DNA of 64,000 bases. Source: Archilochus colubris (lineage: Eukaryota; Chordata; Aves; Apodiformes; Trochilidae). The stretch lies in assembly GCA_023079485.1 (NCBI GenBank), contig CM041089.1, positions 14,851,660 to 14,915,659 of the forward strand, written 5' to 3'. A program made the position numbers and the translations under genes. Below the pieces are notes generated by a model that worked only from the letters and a program-made list of their open reading frames with translations, was not told the origin of the DNA and searched no databases. Below are positions 53,562 to 64,000 of the stretch, one piece after another. Numbering within the stretch: the first letter of the stretch is position 1; every line of letters starts with the position of its first letter.

Positions 53562-54010
53562 TCACAGAATGGTTTGTATTGGAAGGGACCTTAAAGATCA
53601 TCCAGCTCCAACCCCCCTGCTCCAGCATGTCACCACACTCATCTAATGTCCAACCTAAATCTCCCCGCTTCAGATTTAACCCATTTCCCTTGTCCTCTCC
53701 CTACCCCCCCGTGTCCAAATCCCTCCCCCAGCTTTCTTGGAGCCCCTTCAGATATTGGGAGGTTGCTCTGAGCTCACCTGGGAGCCTCCTCTTCTCCAGG
53801 CTGAACAACCCCAATCCCTCAGCCTGGCTTCCTAGAGAGGTGCTCAGCCCTCTGAGCATTTCAGTGGCTCCTCTGGACACCTTCCAGGAGCTCTGTGTCC
53901 TTCTGATGTTGGGTTCTCCAGAACTGGATAGTTCATGTTGAGCTTCTGGACCACTACCACCCCCCCAAGTCCTCCTTAGGGCTGTCTTCAGTCCTTTCTC
54001 CTCTCAAGGC
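53562..54010 (-). mobile_element. CR1 LINE fragment, decayed
   Basis: The 3' end reads TCACAGAATGGTTTGTATTG at 53562, followed by GGAAGGGACCTTAAAGATCA and text antisense to the RT C-terminus (CTCCTCTTCTCCAGGCTGAA). It has several small deletions. Ends near 54010. Confidence 0.8.
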
Positions 54011-56385
54011 CTAAGCAACCTGGGATATTTATCAACAAAACCAAATTTGGCTTGGTATGGAAAAAGCAGTCCTGTGCTACCAGGTGCCCTATTACCATCA
54101 GAAGTTCAAACTTTCAACAGCCAGGAAATGGATACTGAAGACACAAACTGATACAAGCTTTAATTTGTCCTTAAAAATGCAAGTAACAACTAACATTGAT
54201 CTCCATACATTGTAGCACAATCAAAATGTTACGGATAACTGAAAAATACAGGTGAAAAAAAGTCATCTTATTGATCCTTTCCATCTCAGACAACAGAAAA
54301 AAAAAAGGATCCTATACAACACTCTACACAGAGTGGTATACAGTGTACTGATTCCATGAAACAAATGGGATGTGAGAACTGTCTCCAGAGCAGGAGCACC
54401 CAGGTGACAGACAAGGTAGAATTGTTGGGTGTTAAGGTCACCCCCAAAGGAGATCATGTTACTGCATAACCACTGGACAATCTCCAGACCCACATTCCAA
54501 AAAGCCACGAATGCAAAGTGTCAAAGGCAGGCAGGAGAAGGCATTCGTTTTGCTGCCTGTATGGCCATGCCACAAGCTTCCTGACGAAACAAGATAAAAG
54601 GCAAAAGCTTGTACCAAGGAAAAGTTTGACATTCAGCCTGCTACTGAATCCTCAAAGACAGATGCACAAGATCAGAATGTTAAGCCATAAAACAAACGAG
54701 GAGAAAAGAGCAGAGGCCAAAGGAGTGGCAGTGCACTCCACAAAGTTGTCCTGAATCTCCCCGTTTCCTGGCATCACTAAGTTTGCATTTATGCAGCATT
54801 TCACAAACCTTAAATGAGTAAGGCTTCAACAAACTGAAAAACATTGACCTTCTTCCACTGATACTGAAACACCGAACCCAAGCACCACCTTGTACCCCAG
54901 GGATGTATTTTATGCTGGAAGATTTCCCCAGTACAACTCTGCCAGAAATGCCCACTAGCAGAGGAACATCACATACCGAAGGAAGGAACGCTTGTTGCTC
55001 TCTGGATGGTATTTGCACTTTGGGCAAATGACCTTCCCAGATCTGACACAGGCCAAGGGGCATGACTTCTCTGACACTCCTAAACCTCTCAACTCTTAGA
55101 CCTGGCCTGAGTTCAAAATATAATTGCCTCCAGGCAGCTCAGTTAATTGAAACATGTCTCAATTTAGTAATATGTAAAATGAAGGGAAATGATGTTTCCT
55201 ACCTACAAGAGTTCTTCAGCTTTCTAGAAGTGGGTGGAACAAATTTATTCCTTCTCTAAAAGGTACTTCTGTTTTACTGCCTCACAGGATGCTCTTAAAA
55301 GCTGCTGCAAAGTACAATATCTTCCTAGGGGAGAAAACCTAAGGCTGGGCCTTATTAAACCTCTGCTGGGACATCAGAACACAACAAGTATTTAAGGAAA
55401 AAAAAAAACCAAAACCAACACAGGCCCAAACATAAAAACAGGAGTTCTATATCTACTACTTGGGAAGAATTTTCAGAATTCTGAAATGAGTCCTGGTTCT
55501 GATGTCTAGTCACCTCCCAGATTTCCTATGAGCATTAATTGCTCACTCTTCTTTGCCCAACATTTCCAAATCACTAAGGTAATATCACACTTTAAGCTGT
55601 ACCTTGCCATTTTAGAGTAGGAGTTAGCCGGGCAAAGTACATCAGTCTGGAGTAGTAAAAATGGTATCCCCAAAGTATAATACAGTCTTCAGAGGGAATT
55701 TCTAATCTAAGCATAAATGCACAAGCACAAGATTTCACAGCTGCAGTGCCTTGTCCACAATCTGTCACAAGCAGTGACATGTTGGGTGTTAAAAATTTAC
55801 TTAAGTTTACATTATTTTTCTGGAAGCAATGCAAAAAAACCTCTTTTTAACACTTATAACAAATATTTCACCTACACTTCAACTAAGACATGAATTTCTG
55901 TGCTTTCAATTCAGGTCTTGCTTCATGCTGACACAAGTAGTTAGTACCAGCTCTTCATTTAGGTGCTGGCTGCATCTTCTTTTTTAAGCATTTTTATTAA
56001 TTTGATTTAAAAATATGCTACCAATTAATATTCTGTTCTGACATCAAACTCGGGTAACTGTAGCATTTCCTTTGAGCATGAACCTGCATCAGCGAACCAA
56101 GTATTCATAAACAATGATACAATGGGAACACGGAATATGTAGACTATCTTGTATTGCTATACAATGGCACCATTTACCAGTGGAAAGCAGAGAATTATTT
56201 TTGCCAAAAAGAAATATTACACATTTGCCTTATGATGAAAGACCCAGCCCCATACCCCTTAAAATCATCAACTCATGAAACAGTTCCTAAACTTCAGTCT
56301 CAAAACTGTTTAAAAAAACAGGATCCTTTTAAATTCATACAAATCTCTCCATACTGAGCTCTCCAGTTGCACTGGGTTGTGTATG

Positions 56386-56401
56386 TATATATATATATAT
56401 T
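56386..56401. repeat. (TA)n microsatellite
   Basis: About eight TA units just before a partial LTR-like element. Confidence 0.85.
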
Positions 56402-56625
56402 TGTATACATTTGTATTTTTGTTCCTTACCCCATATGTTACTACCCTTCTCCTGTACCAGTAAACCTGTTTCAATTTTAACTTCCAACTTTGAAGTCTCT
56501 TGTCCTTATTCCCTTTTATTTTCCCTTTGGAGGGTGGAGGGTGGGTACTAGAGACCAACTCTGTCCTTTGGTTTTGGGTCCAGCCAATGTGCTAAGCTGA
56601 CCAAGTACCTATTAAGAAAAGACTT
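56402..56625 (+). mobile_element. LTR-like element, 3' fragment
   Basis: Matches the 3' part of the family at 10229-10788: CATATGTTACTACCC, CCAGTAAACCTGTTTCAATT, TTAACTTCCAAC, CTTATTCCCTTTTAT and GGAGGGTGGA. The 5' half is missing. It lies tail-to-tail with the complete copy that follows. Confidence 0.6.
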
Positions 56626-56737
56626 TCTGAATCACCTCAGACCACTGAATCAGTGTCATGCCTCCAGATGTGGCCAAGGTTAATAGGTCTTCTCAGTCAT
56701 ACATGAGACACAGAAATCTCCTTCCTCCTATAGGTAT

Positions 56738-57281
56738 GTGTGTCAGTTTCATGGTCAGGGCAAATCAAAGCACAGAGAAGAGATTTCCTCTCTACTACTC
56801 TTCTCGACCATGCAAGGGAAAGATAGGAGGGGAATAAGAAAGAGAGAATTAAAGGTTGAAAGTTAAAACTAGAACAGGTTCAACAGGACAGGAAAGGGAC
56901 AGTCACATGGGACAATGAAAAAATATACAAATGGTTACAAAACCCAGTTTCATTGGTTGCTGACACAAGTGTCTGAAAGTCTCTCATGGCAGAGCCAACT
57001 TGGAAAAAGGCAACAGGGCCCTTCCCAGCAAGGCAGGAGTCTAATCCTGTAGCACAAGACAAAAAGCATGAATCTCTCCTGAAGAGATCCAAGTGCAAGA
57101 CAGAAAGGAAGGGACAGACTTCCCATCCTCCTGGCTTTTACAGGGTATGGCAAGAAATGGAAGGTGATACTAAACCTTCTCTTCTACTCCCTGGATCCTT
57201 TGCGGTACTAAACAATACCCTCTCTCCAGGTCCTCATATCAGCACCACAAAATTACCCTGTGTCTTCCTCAAATCATAACA
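56738..57281 (-). mobile_element. LTR-like element, copy 3 (opposite strand)
   Basis: A full-length member of the same family in minus orientation, about 544 bp. Its minus-strand start TGTTATGATTTGAGG matches copy 1 (TGTTATGTTTTGAGG). GGGTATGGCAAGAAATGG and AGTTAAAACTAGAACAGG are reverse complements of blocks in copies 1 and 2. This copy fixes the likely family ends as TGTTAT...GACACA. Confidence 0.65.
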
Positions 57282-58779
57282 GCATGCAGCTGGAGCCATG
57301 AGAGTTAAAAATAATGCTGTCTTGTGAACTTAGACTGAAGAAAAGTAAAGCAAAGAAAAAGCAAAGGAACACATAGAAGAATTCAGTACTGAAGTAAAAG
57401 CAATGTTTTTATTTATACCTCACATCACTGGAAAAGACAATTACATAGCTATTATTCTTCAAAGATAGCACAAAATTTGGATGAGATAATCATCCATTGC
57501 TTCACATCTCCAGAGCAGAGAGAAACCTGAGGAAGAAAAACAGGAGACTGACTATCCAGTCTGAGCACAGTTTGTAAAACTTTCCATATTGCTATCTGAG
57601 CAAGGGGCGAGAGGCCATGAACTAAACCAGATTTATCACCATAGACAGTAGTGAAATTGATGCACCAAGTCTGTAAATTCCTACTGACTATCTGATAAAC
57701 TGACGATCCATTCTGAGATGTTTTCAAAAGACAAAAGGTTTGAGACAAGGGCACTTTCCACACGTAGATCTATGTATCTGTTTGGGGCTAAACCAGAACG
57801 ACTCATGATAAGAATGGAAGATGACAGCAAGGTAGCTCAGTCTACAACACTGCTGCTTTAACCAGCTTTTTAAGGAGAAACCCCAGAGGAGGGAAACGTA
57901 AACCAGTTCTCCTCTGCTGGAGATAGATCTCCCCTACCTTCTCTCCAAGGACACAACTTTTGTGGTTTTTAAAGCAGAGGCTCTTATTTGCTTTACCTGC
58001 TTGCTGAGAGCAATGGGGTTTCCAACCAGTTGAAAACATTCAAAATAAGTTTAAAATGTTAATAATACAAATGACAGAAAGGAGGCAAGCTTTATGTTAG
58101 AAGCAACTACCTAGCTTCTAATGATGGCCATCCTGGAACATTTGTTTTCACCTTAAATTTGCCAAAAATGTCTGATATTTTACCAAGAAATAAAACCAGA
58201 CATATAGCTAAAGGAAAGGTGCTGTGTGTGTGTACTATCCAGTTTACAAATCGTAATGTTCTACTTTTCAACAGGATCTACATATACAGTTATTAAATAA
58301 ACATTGTTTACATATAAACAAATATGCACAAGATTATCTTACTGATAAGTTAAAAAAGGCTGTGATCCCAAATTTCACACAATAATGAACCAATGAGCAA
58401 CACAGTAAGCCAGTGAGCAAAAATAAGCCAATGCAGTATTTAATTTAAGAAAAACGCCTTATGGGAATTTTTAGCTAGAAAGAAACTTTAAGTCAGGTCA
58501 AAAATTCAAAAGGCAATTCAAGTGAATAAGTGACAAAATATAGTGGGAGCAATCACTTGTCTTTATAAACTAAGAACTCAAGGGGATTTATAACGGTAAA
58601 ACATCCATTAAGCAAAGTCACTTCAAATTAAGAGGCAGGAAAAAAAATAACATAAAAATATGAGCTAAAATAGGAATAATAGCAGGCAAATTTTACAGCT
58701 GTGAGTGGATGAGTAAGTGACATCTACAAAGCACCTTTAAATGTTGGACAAGTCACTGGAGGTACAACACAATGGAAAG

Positions 58780-59060
58780 AATCACAGAATCCTAAAATGG
58801 GTTGGGTTGGAAGGGACCTTAAAGTTCATCCATTTTCAATCCCCCTGGCAAGTGCAGGGACAGCTCCCACCAGCCCAGGTTGCCCCAAACCCCATCCAGT
58901 GTAGTCCTGAACACTTCCAGGGCACGGGCAGCCAGAGCTTCTCTGTGCAACCTGTGCCAGCATTTCATCACCCTCACCACGAAGAATTTCTTTCTAATGT
59001 CTAATCTAGTTCTATTCTCTTCCATTTTAAAGCCATTATCCCTTGTCCTAACACTACATG
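58780..59060 (-). mobile_element. CR1 3'-end fragment
   Basis: Starts ATCACAGAATCCTAAAATGG, then GGTTGGAAGGGACCTTAAAG. The antisense RT tail reads IRKKFFVVRVMKCWHRLHRE in the minus frame. About 280 bp, 5'-truncated. Confidence 0.85.
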
Positions 59061-60047
59061 CCTTTGTTGAAAGCAAAGCACCTTGTTGAAAGCAAAGGTG
59101 CCTGTCTTTCTAGCAGGGCCCAGTGTGTTTGTATCGTGGCTTACAAGAGGCTCCCATGAGAAAAGGAAGTGGCTACAGAAAAAACTATGTTTGCTGTAAA
59201 TGCAGAATTAAAGCAGGAGCTCATTGCAGGTGCAGTCAGTCACACAATTAAAGGTAACAAGGAAAACATACAGTGTGTGCCAGATAAAAACCAGGAAGCA
59301 TACAAAATGTAAAATGACAAGGATGATGTCCTTGGGAAGATGTCCCAATAGTCAGGATCAAGAGAAGGAAATTACCAACTTCAGTACTCATGTGTCCTGC
59401 TATGAAAATCCTATTAAAGAGGGACAGTGACCATTAATTTTTAGGCAAATAAAATAATACCTCAAAAACTACAAAGAAACTGAATAGTGAAGAATCCCTA
59501 TTATAGAATCCCTTCTCTCCTTAGCCTGCTTGGTGAACTCTTAAAACTTGTGAGCATGGACTTCTTGAAGAGCATATTTCTTTTCCTGCTCTTTCCCCTT
59601 ACATTAGAAATACGATCAGCACCTCATATTTCTCCTTTTTTTCTCCTGTGCATTTGCTTTTGCTCCCATTTTTACTTTAGCACTAATGAAAAAAAACACT
59701 GCAAACTATGCACAGGCTCAGCTTAAAAAATTAAGATGAGTATTTGTCAGCTTTTTAAATTCTCTGTTAAACAAACAAACAAAATGTAACTCATAAGTCA
59801 CACTGTTAGGAATCCATCATTAATGCAAAGAGCAATGCACAGAATCTGTAGACCCATTCTTCAAAAACTATGAACAGGGAAAAGAAAACTACTGAAGAAG
59901 GCTGCCCTTGCTAGTTTATTGAAGGCAGAAAAAATGGTGAAACAAAAGGTCTGCAGGGAAAATTAATTAGAAGCAGCTTTGAAATTAATAACACACAAAA
60001 CACTGCTCTGTTAGAAGGGAAAAATGGCAAGAGGGAAAGAAAAAGAC

Positions 60048-60101
60048 AGGGGGGGGGAAAAAAGGAAGGGGAACATAAAATTAAAAAAAAAAAAAAAAAG
60101 G
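60048..60101. repeat. Poly-G and poly-A runs in purine-rich sequence
   Basis: A GGGGGGGG run near 60050 and an A run of about 18 near 60081-60099, within a longer purine-rich stretch starting about 60001. Confidence 0.85.
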
Positions 60102-60980
60102 CAAAAAGGGAGAAAAAGGCCAATCCAACAGCTCAAGCACTAGGATCTTCAACACTGCCAACACTCAAACCCATAAAAAGTTTTCCTCCCATTTACTATG
60201 CTTCTTTCTTCAATGTTACACTTGTTCTGTAAAGGGGAGGCAGAAGAAAAATGATTGCACCAAATCTGCATAGCTGCACAACATAGGAGATTTATGAGCA
60301 TTTTTAACAGCCAAATCAGCCAACCAATCGTCTGCAAAATGCCACAATAAGATATCAGTGTGCTTACTGTTGCCAACATCACCAATATGTGGGCAAATCC
60401 AAATCTGTTATTATAAAAATCTATCACAACTCCCAATCTGTTCATCAGTCCCTAAAAAAATCCCTAAACCTGAGTGCTTCTAATTTAACTGTCTCATTGA
60501 AGAATGAATACCAGATAAAAAGGGAGCAGACAGCTGGCCCAGAGCCAAAAAGAAAGCGTTTGGGCACAAAAATTGCAGAAAAAAATGATGGTTCAGTGCT
60601 CAGAAAAAATCTGATATGCAACCCTGTACAGACAAGACAAGTACACCTGGCAACATGACTAAGAATATCATTATGACGGAGGATACCACCTTTTGAAAGG
60701 AGAAATAAATTAGAGACTAATGCCTTTCTATGCAAGCTGCAAGGAGAACTGGAGCAATTCCATTCAGCACACGGAACAAGGTTTCTTTCAAAAAGTCACC
60801 CTTTAACTGGGAAGGACACTTCTTTGCAGGGAGTCTGAACTGAGAAATATGCAGCTCCTTGGTTTCTATTTATAGTCATTCAAGCAGTGAATAGTCTCAT
60901 TCCAAATGCCACAAGGCATACTCAAACCTTTTATTCCAGAGACCTGATTTGTGCTTCATTTCAAAAAGTCCAGCCTGCTG

Positions 60981-61011
60981 AAAAAAAAAAAAAAAAAAGG
61001 GGGGGGGGGGC
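60981..61011. repeat. Adjoining poly-A and poly-G runs
   Basis: About 18 A followed directly by about 12 G. Prone to slippage and sequencing error. Confidence 0.9.
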
Positions 61012-64000
61012 ATGGAGAGGCACCAATGTAACAGAAACACTTTTTTCCCCCAACTTTTCCTTTATGAAGTTAGTGCTGGAGAGTGTGAAAAAGAGGTTGG
61101 TTTTTTTTTCAGAGACTTTCCTGTGGGAAGGAAAAAAAACCCGTGAGCTTTGTAAGCAGATGCATTTTTACTCATTAACAATGAATACTGGTTGCCCTGC
61201 AATTTAAGCAAGTCTGGGGAAAGGAGGAAAAGGAGAGAAGGGTGAGAGCATTTCAATTACTTAGTTTTGAAGGACCCTTCTGAATGAGAAAGGGACAGAA
61301 AATGCTTGTCAAATGCAAGTTCAAGTGAAAGCCATTTCTGCCAATGAAGTGTTCAGATGGCTGTGGGGGTTCCACTGAACCCTAACAGGGCCTCTATTAT
61401 GTCTTTATTGCTCATAAAAAGGCAAGGGTCACCTTCAGTTTAGAATAAGTTAGCATCCTTTCCCACAGAATGACTCTGGTCAACCAAGCCAGGCAAAGGA
61501 AGTCTTTTAGTGACTGCTATCCTATCAGGGCACTGAAAAGTTTTTAGAAAAGCTTAATAGGCACAAAAACCTTTGGTCTCATCTACAGTACTGGTGTTTA
61601 TCAGAAAAATTTCCCACCACTGCAAGCAGTCTTGAGAGACCCAGGGTAGACTGGCGGTGGCTGTCATGTACCTCTGTAGATTTGTTCCTTGTTAGCACCA
61701 GGTGATAGGAGTGTAAAAACGGTACTGACAGCTTTCAGAATTTCACTAAAAAGACATGACACAAAAAGTAAATTCTACAGTTCCATTTTTAGCGTGTGTC
61801 CATTTTTAGAAACACAGAAATCACACAGAAATCACATTAGGTCTCCTTTTTCTAACAGCATCCAAGTTCACATTTCATACACAAGCAAAAGCTGCAGAAA
61901 CGTATCATATCCTATCATACAATTTATGTCAGATCCTATCACAGAAATTTCTGCCAATAGGCACATGTGGTACCACCACCTGCACTCCTAAGGCTGCTCA
62001 ACACAATCCAGCTGCAGCTTTTCAACAGTATCTTCTGTAGTGCTATGAAATAACATCACCAATGCAGAAACCTCAAAAAAACCAACAAAGCTAGAATTTG
62101 TGTTTGTGGCACAAAACTTAAACAGGGTGCTCAGGGGGTTCAAAGGGTTATTTAGGAGAAGAGTTCTACACACTGAAAGGTTAAGTATCTCCAATACTTT
62201 CCTTCCAAAACAGCAACAGGAAAATAAAAGCAGGGGGAAGGACCTTCTCCCACTGGAAAGTTATTTTCCAAACTGTGACAAATCAATGCACCTGATGGGG
62301 TACAGTGGACATATTGGCACCACCATCCCCAAAGTAACAGAGAAAGCAAGTTTCTCAGCTCTACTAGTAAGACAATATTAACTGGATCTCAACTCCTGGG
62401 CAGCACAAATCACCTTCCCTGTAGTTTGACGGCAAACTGTATGGCAAAATTAAGTATTATTCTTGGAAGAGAACAAGAGGAAGTAGGAAAAAAAAAAAAG
62501 CAAGAAGAGGAATAGTATTTAAAGAAAATTCCTCATACTTACTGGCAGACAACATAGCAACTAACTTTGAGAAGGTCCTAAATTAAAAACTCTCTTACAT
62601 ATCCTACCTGCTAGTCTGACAAAGAAACTCCAAGTTTTCAGCTTCGACAGCAGCCATCTTTTTCTGAAAACATACTTATTCTGTGCCAGAAAAAAACATC
62701 AGGTTTGAATAGATTGGGGCCTATTTCCACACTTCATAGGTACAGAAGCCTCTATGCCACTAAATACAAAATCCCTCTTTTAAATTCAGGAAGTTCATCT
62801 CAGAAAAGGAAGTAAAGCAAAGTTCTCTCCCTAGCAAACAGAAAGAGGTGATGTGATATTGTGTAGCCTAAAATATTTAGGGAGGAGAGGCTCAAGAATA
62901 TAAATGTTATATAAACTCAAACAAATTTGAGTATAAAATTTAAATTTGAGTACAAAATATGGAGCATTAAACAACTCCGTAGTTTAATACAGCCTCAAGA
63001 TTTCTTCATAACTATAGCAAAAGGTGCACATACCTATAGATGTAGTTCCTGAGTACTCCACAAAGATTAAATATATAAGTTTTCTGTCAGTTGCTTGTTT
63101 TTCAAGTCATGCCTTTAAAAAAACCACAAACCAACACAGTCCCTGAAAATTTGACAAGATTTAGAGATCTTTATAACTAACTATATAGCAACCCTAAAAA
63201 TCATAAATGGTTGTAGATGAAAACAAGTTCCTACTGCTTTGGAGCTACTAGATACAGGATGAAGCCAAGCATACAAATTTTGGCCAAATCCCTATCAAGA
63301 GCATCCTATGAAGAGTCATTCAACCAAATTCTTATCTTAAGAGTTTTCTAATAGTGCATTAAGTGGCATGGCTCACACGGGCTGCATCATCTCCTGCATC
63401 TTCTACTTGAGACCAGAAGCCCATGCTACGGCTGCTTCCATATTATGAGGTTTTGCTGCAGGGCTTGTTTTGCTCTACTTCATTACAGATGAACATTTCT
63501 GGTTAGTTAAGATGCTAAAAGGCAAGGTCAACTAATATGAATTTTGCAGTTGGAACAGAGAGCACTGAGCTTTTTGATGTCCCTTTAGTATTTAGGGGGA
63601 AAGAAGGGGACATTAATCCAGTATCTCACCACAAGCCTTAAGAAAAAAACAATCATTTAAGATCAACAGTGCCTCAGACAGCAGTCTTCAGATGTGGAGC
63701 TGTCTTTAATATATGCATGTCCTAGTCCATGAAGAAAAGAATTAGAGTTTTGAATTTGATTCAAAGCTATCTAGGTAATCTCGGTTTAAAGACATAAGAA
63801 TGTGCTCATGGCACCACATGCTGCTGAGGAGACATGGTGCAATGTTTTTGGCCCAGGATATATGCTCTGAGGACTGAAGCCTCCACACCCCTGTCTAATG
63901 GGCTGGTATATTTCAGCCAAAAGGTTATAAACCACCCCATTTTAAGAACCTGGATCCGATTTTCTTCAGCAGCTCCCACACTCGGTAACAGTCCTCTTAA

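Larger units (their letters stand above)
41878..64000 (-). other. LRP5 intron 7 (3' part, at least 22 kb)
   Basis: No LRP5-like exon is found upstream of exon 8 within the window, so this stretch is read as intron. It holds CR1 elements (42065-46440, 46923-48058, 48215-48390, 50500-50820, 53562-54010, 58780-59060) and LTR-like repeats (49262-50500, 56402-57281). I see nothing recognisable in 48391-49261, 50821-53561, 54011-56385, 57282-58779 or 59061-64000 apart from homopolymer runs. Confidence 0.7.

Noticed and set aside
59061..64000. Search for upstream LRP5 exons or other genes in the right end
   Set aside because: Only short unrelated frames and homopolymers were seen; no YWTD, EGF or other recognisable motif.

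Overview
This is an archosaur genomic window, most likely from a bird. It is dominated by one large intron-rich gene on the minus strand, LRP5 (LDL receptor-related protein 5, a Wnt co-receptor). Sixteen coding exons can be placed base by base from 41877 down to position 1. They correspond to exons 8-23 of the vertebrate gene, counted from conserved exon sizes. Every exon has GT-AG borders, every intron phase agrees with its neighbours, and no stop or frameshift interrupts about 3.18 kb of coding sequence. The gene is LRP5 rather than LRP6 because the propeller-3, transmembrane and cytoplasmic residues follow LRP5. Exons 1-7 are not seen and should lie beyond 64000. The last part of exon 23 lies beyond position 1.

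Layout from the left edge: exon 23 (partial) and exon 22 at 1-747. Intron 21 (748-7122) is filled by a CR1 LINE inserted into an older CR1. Exons 21 to 16 lie at 7123-18625. Intron 15 (18626-27231) carries an LTR-like element and a second CR1-in-CR1 nest. Exons 15 to 8 lie at 27232-41877. From 41878 to the right edge is more than 22 kb of intron 7. It holds a nearly full-length CR1 (42065-46440) with an uninterrupted ORF1, several older CR1 pieces, LTR-like repeats and otherwise featureless intron.

Repeats are mostly CR1 LINEs, roughly a quarter of the window by eye, recognised by their 3' tails (TTCTATGA-type octamers) and their endonuclease and reverse transcriptase motifs. A separate family of about 550-bp LTR-like elements occurs three times plus one fragment.

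The most unusual local feature is a 611-bp uninterrupted purine tract (11862-12472). On the LRP5 strand it is a pure pyrimidine tract that runs to within 4 nt of the exon 19 splice acceptor. It leaves no adenosine for a branch point within about 615 nt. I found no non-LRP5 cellular gene, RNA gene or CRISPR array. I do not see a wholly new biological system here; the best leads are the exon 19 acceptor and the recent CR1 copies.
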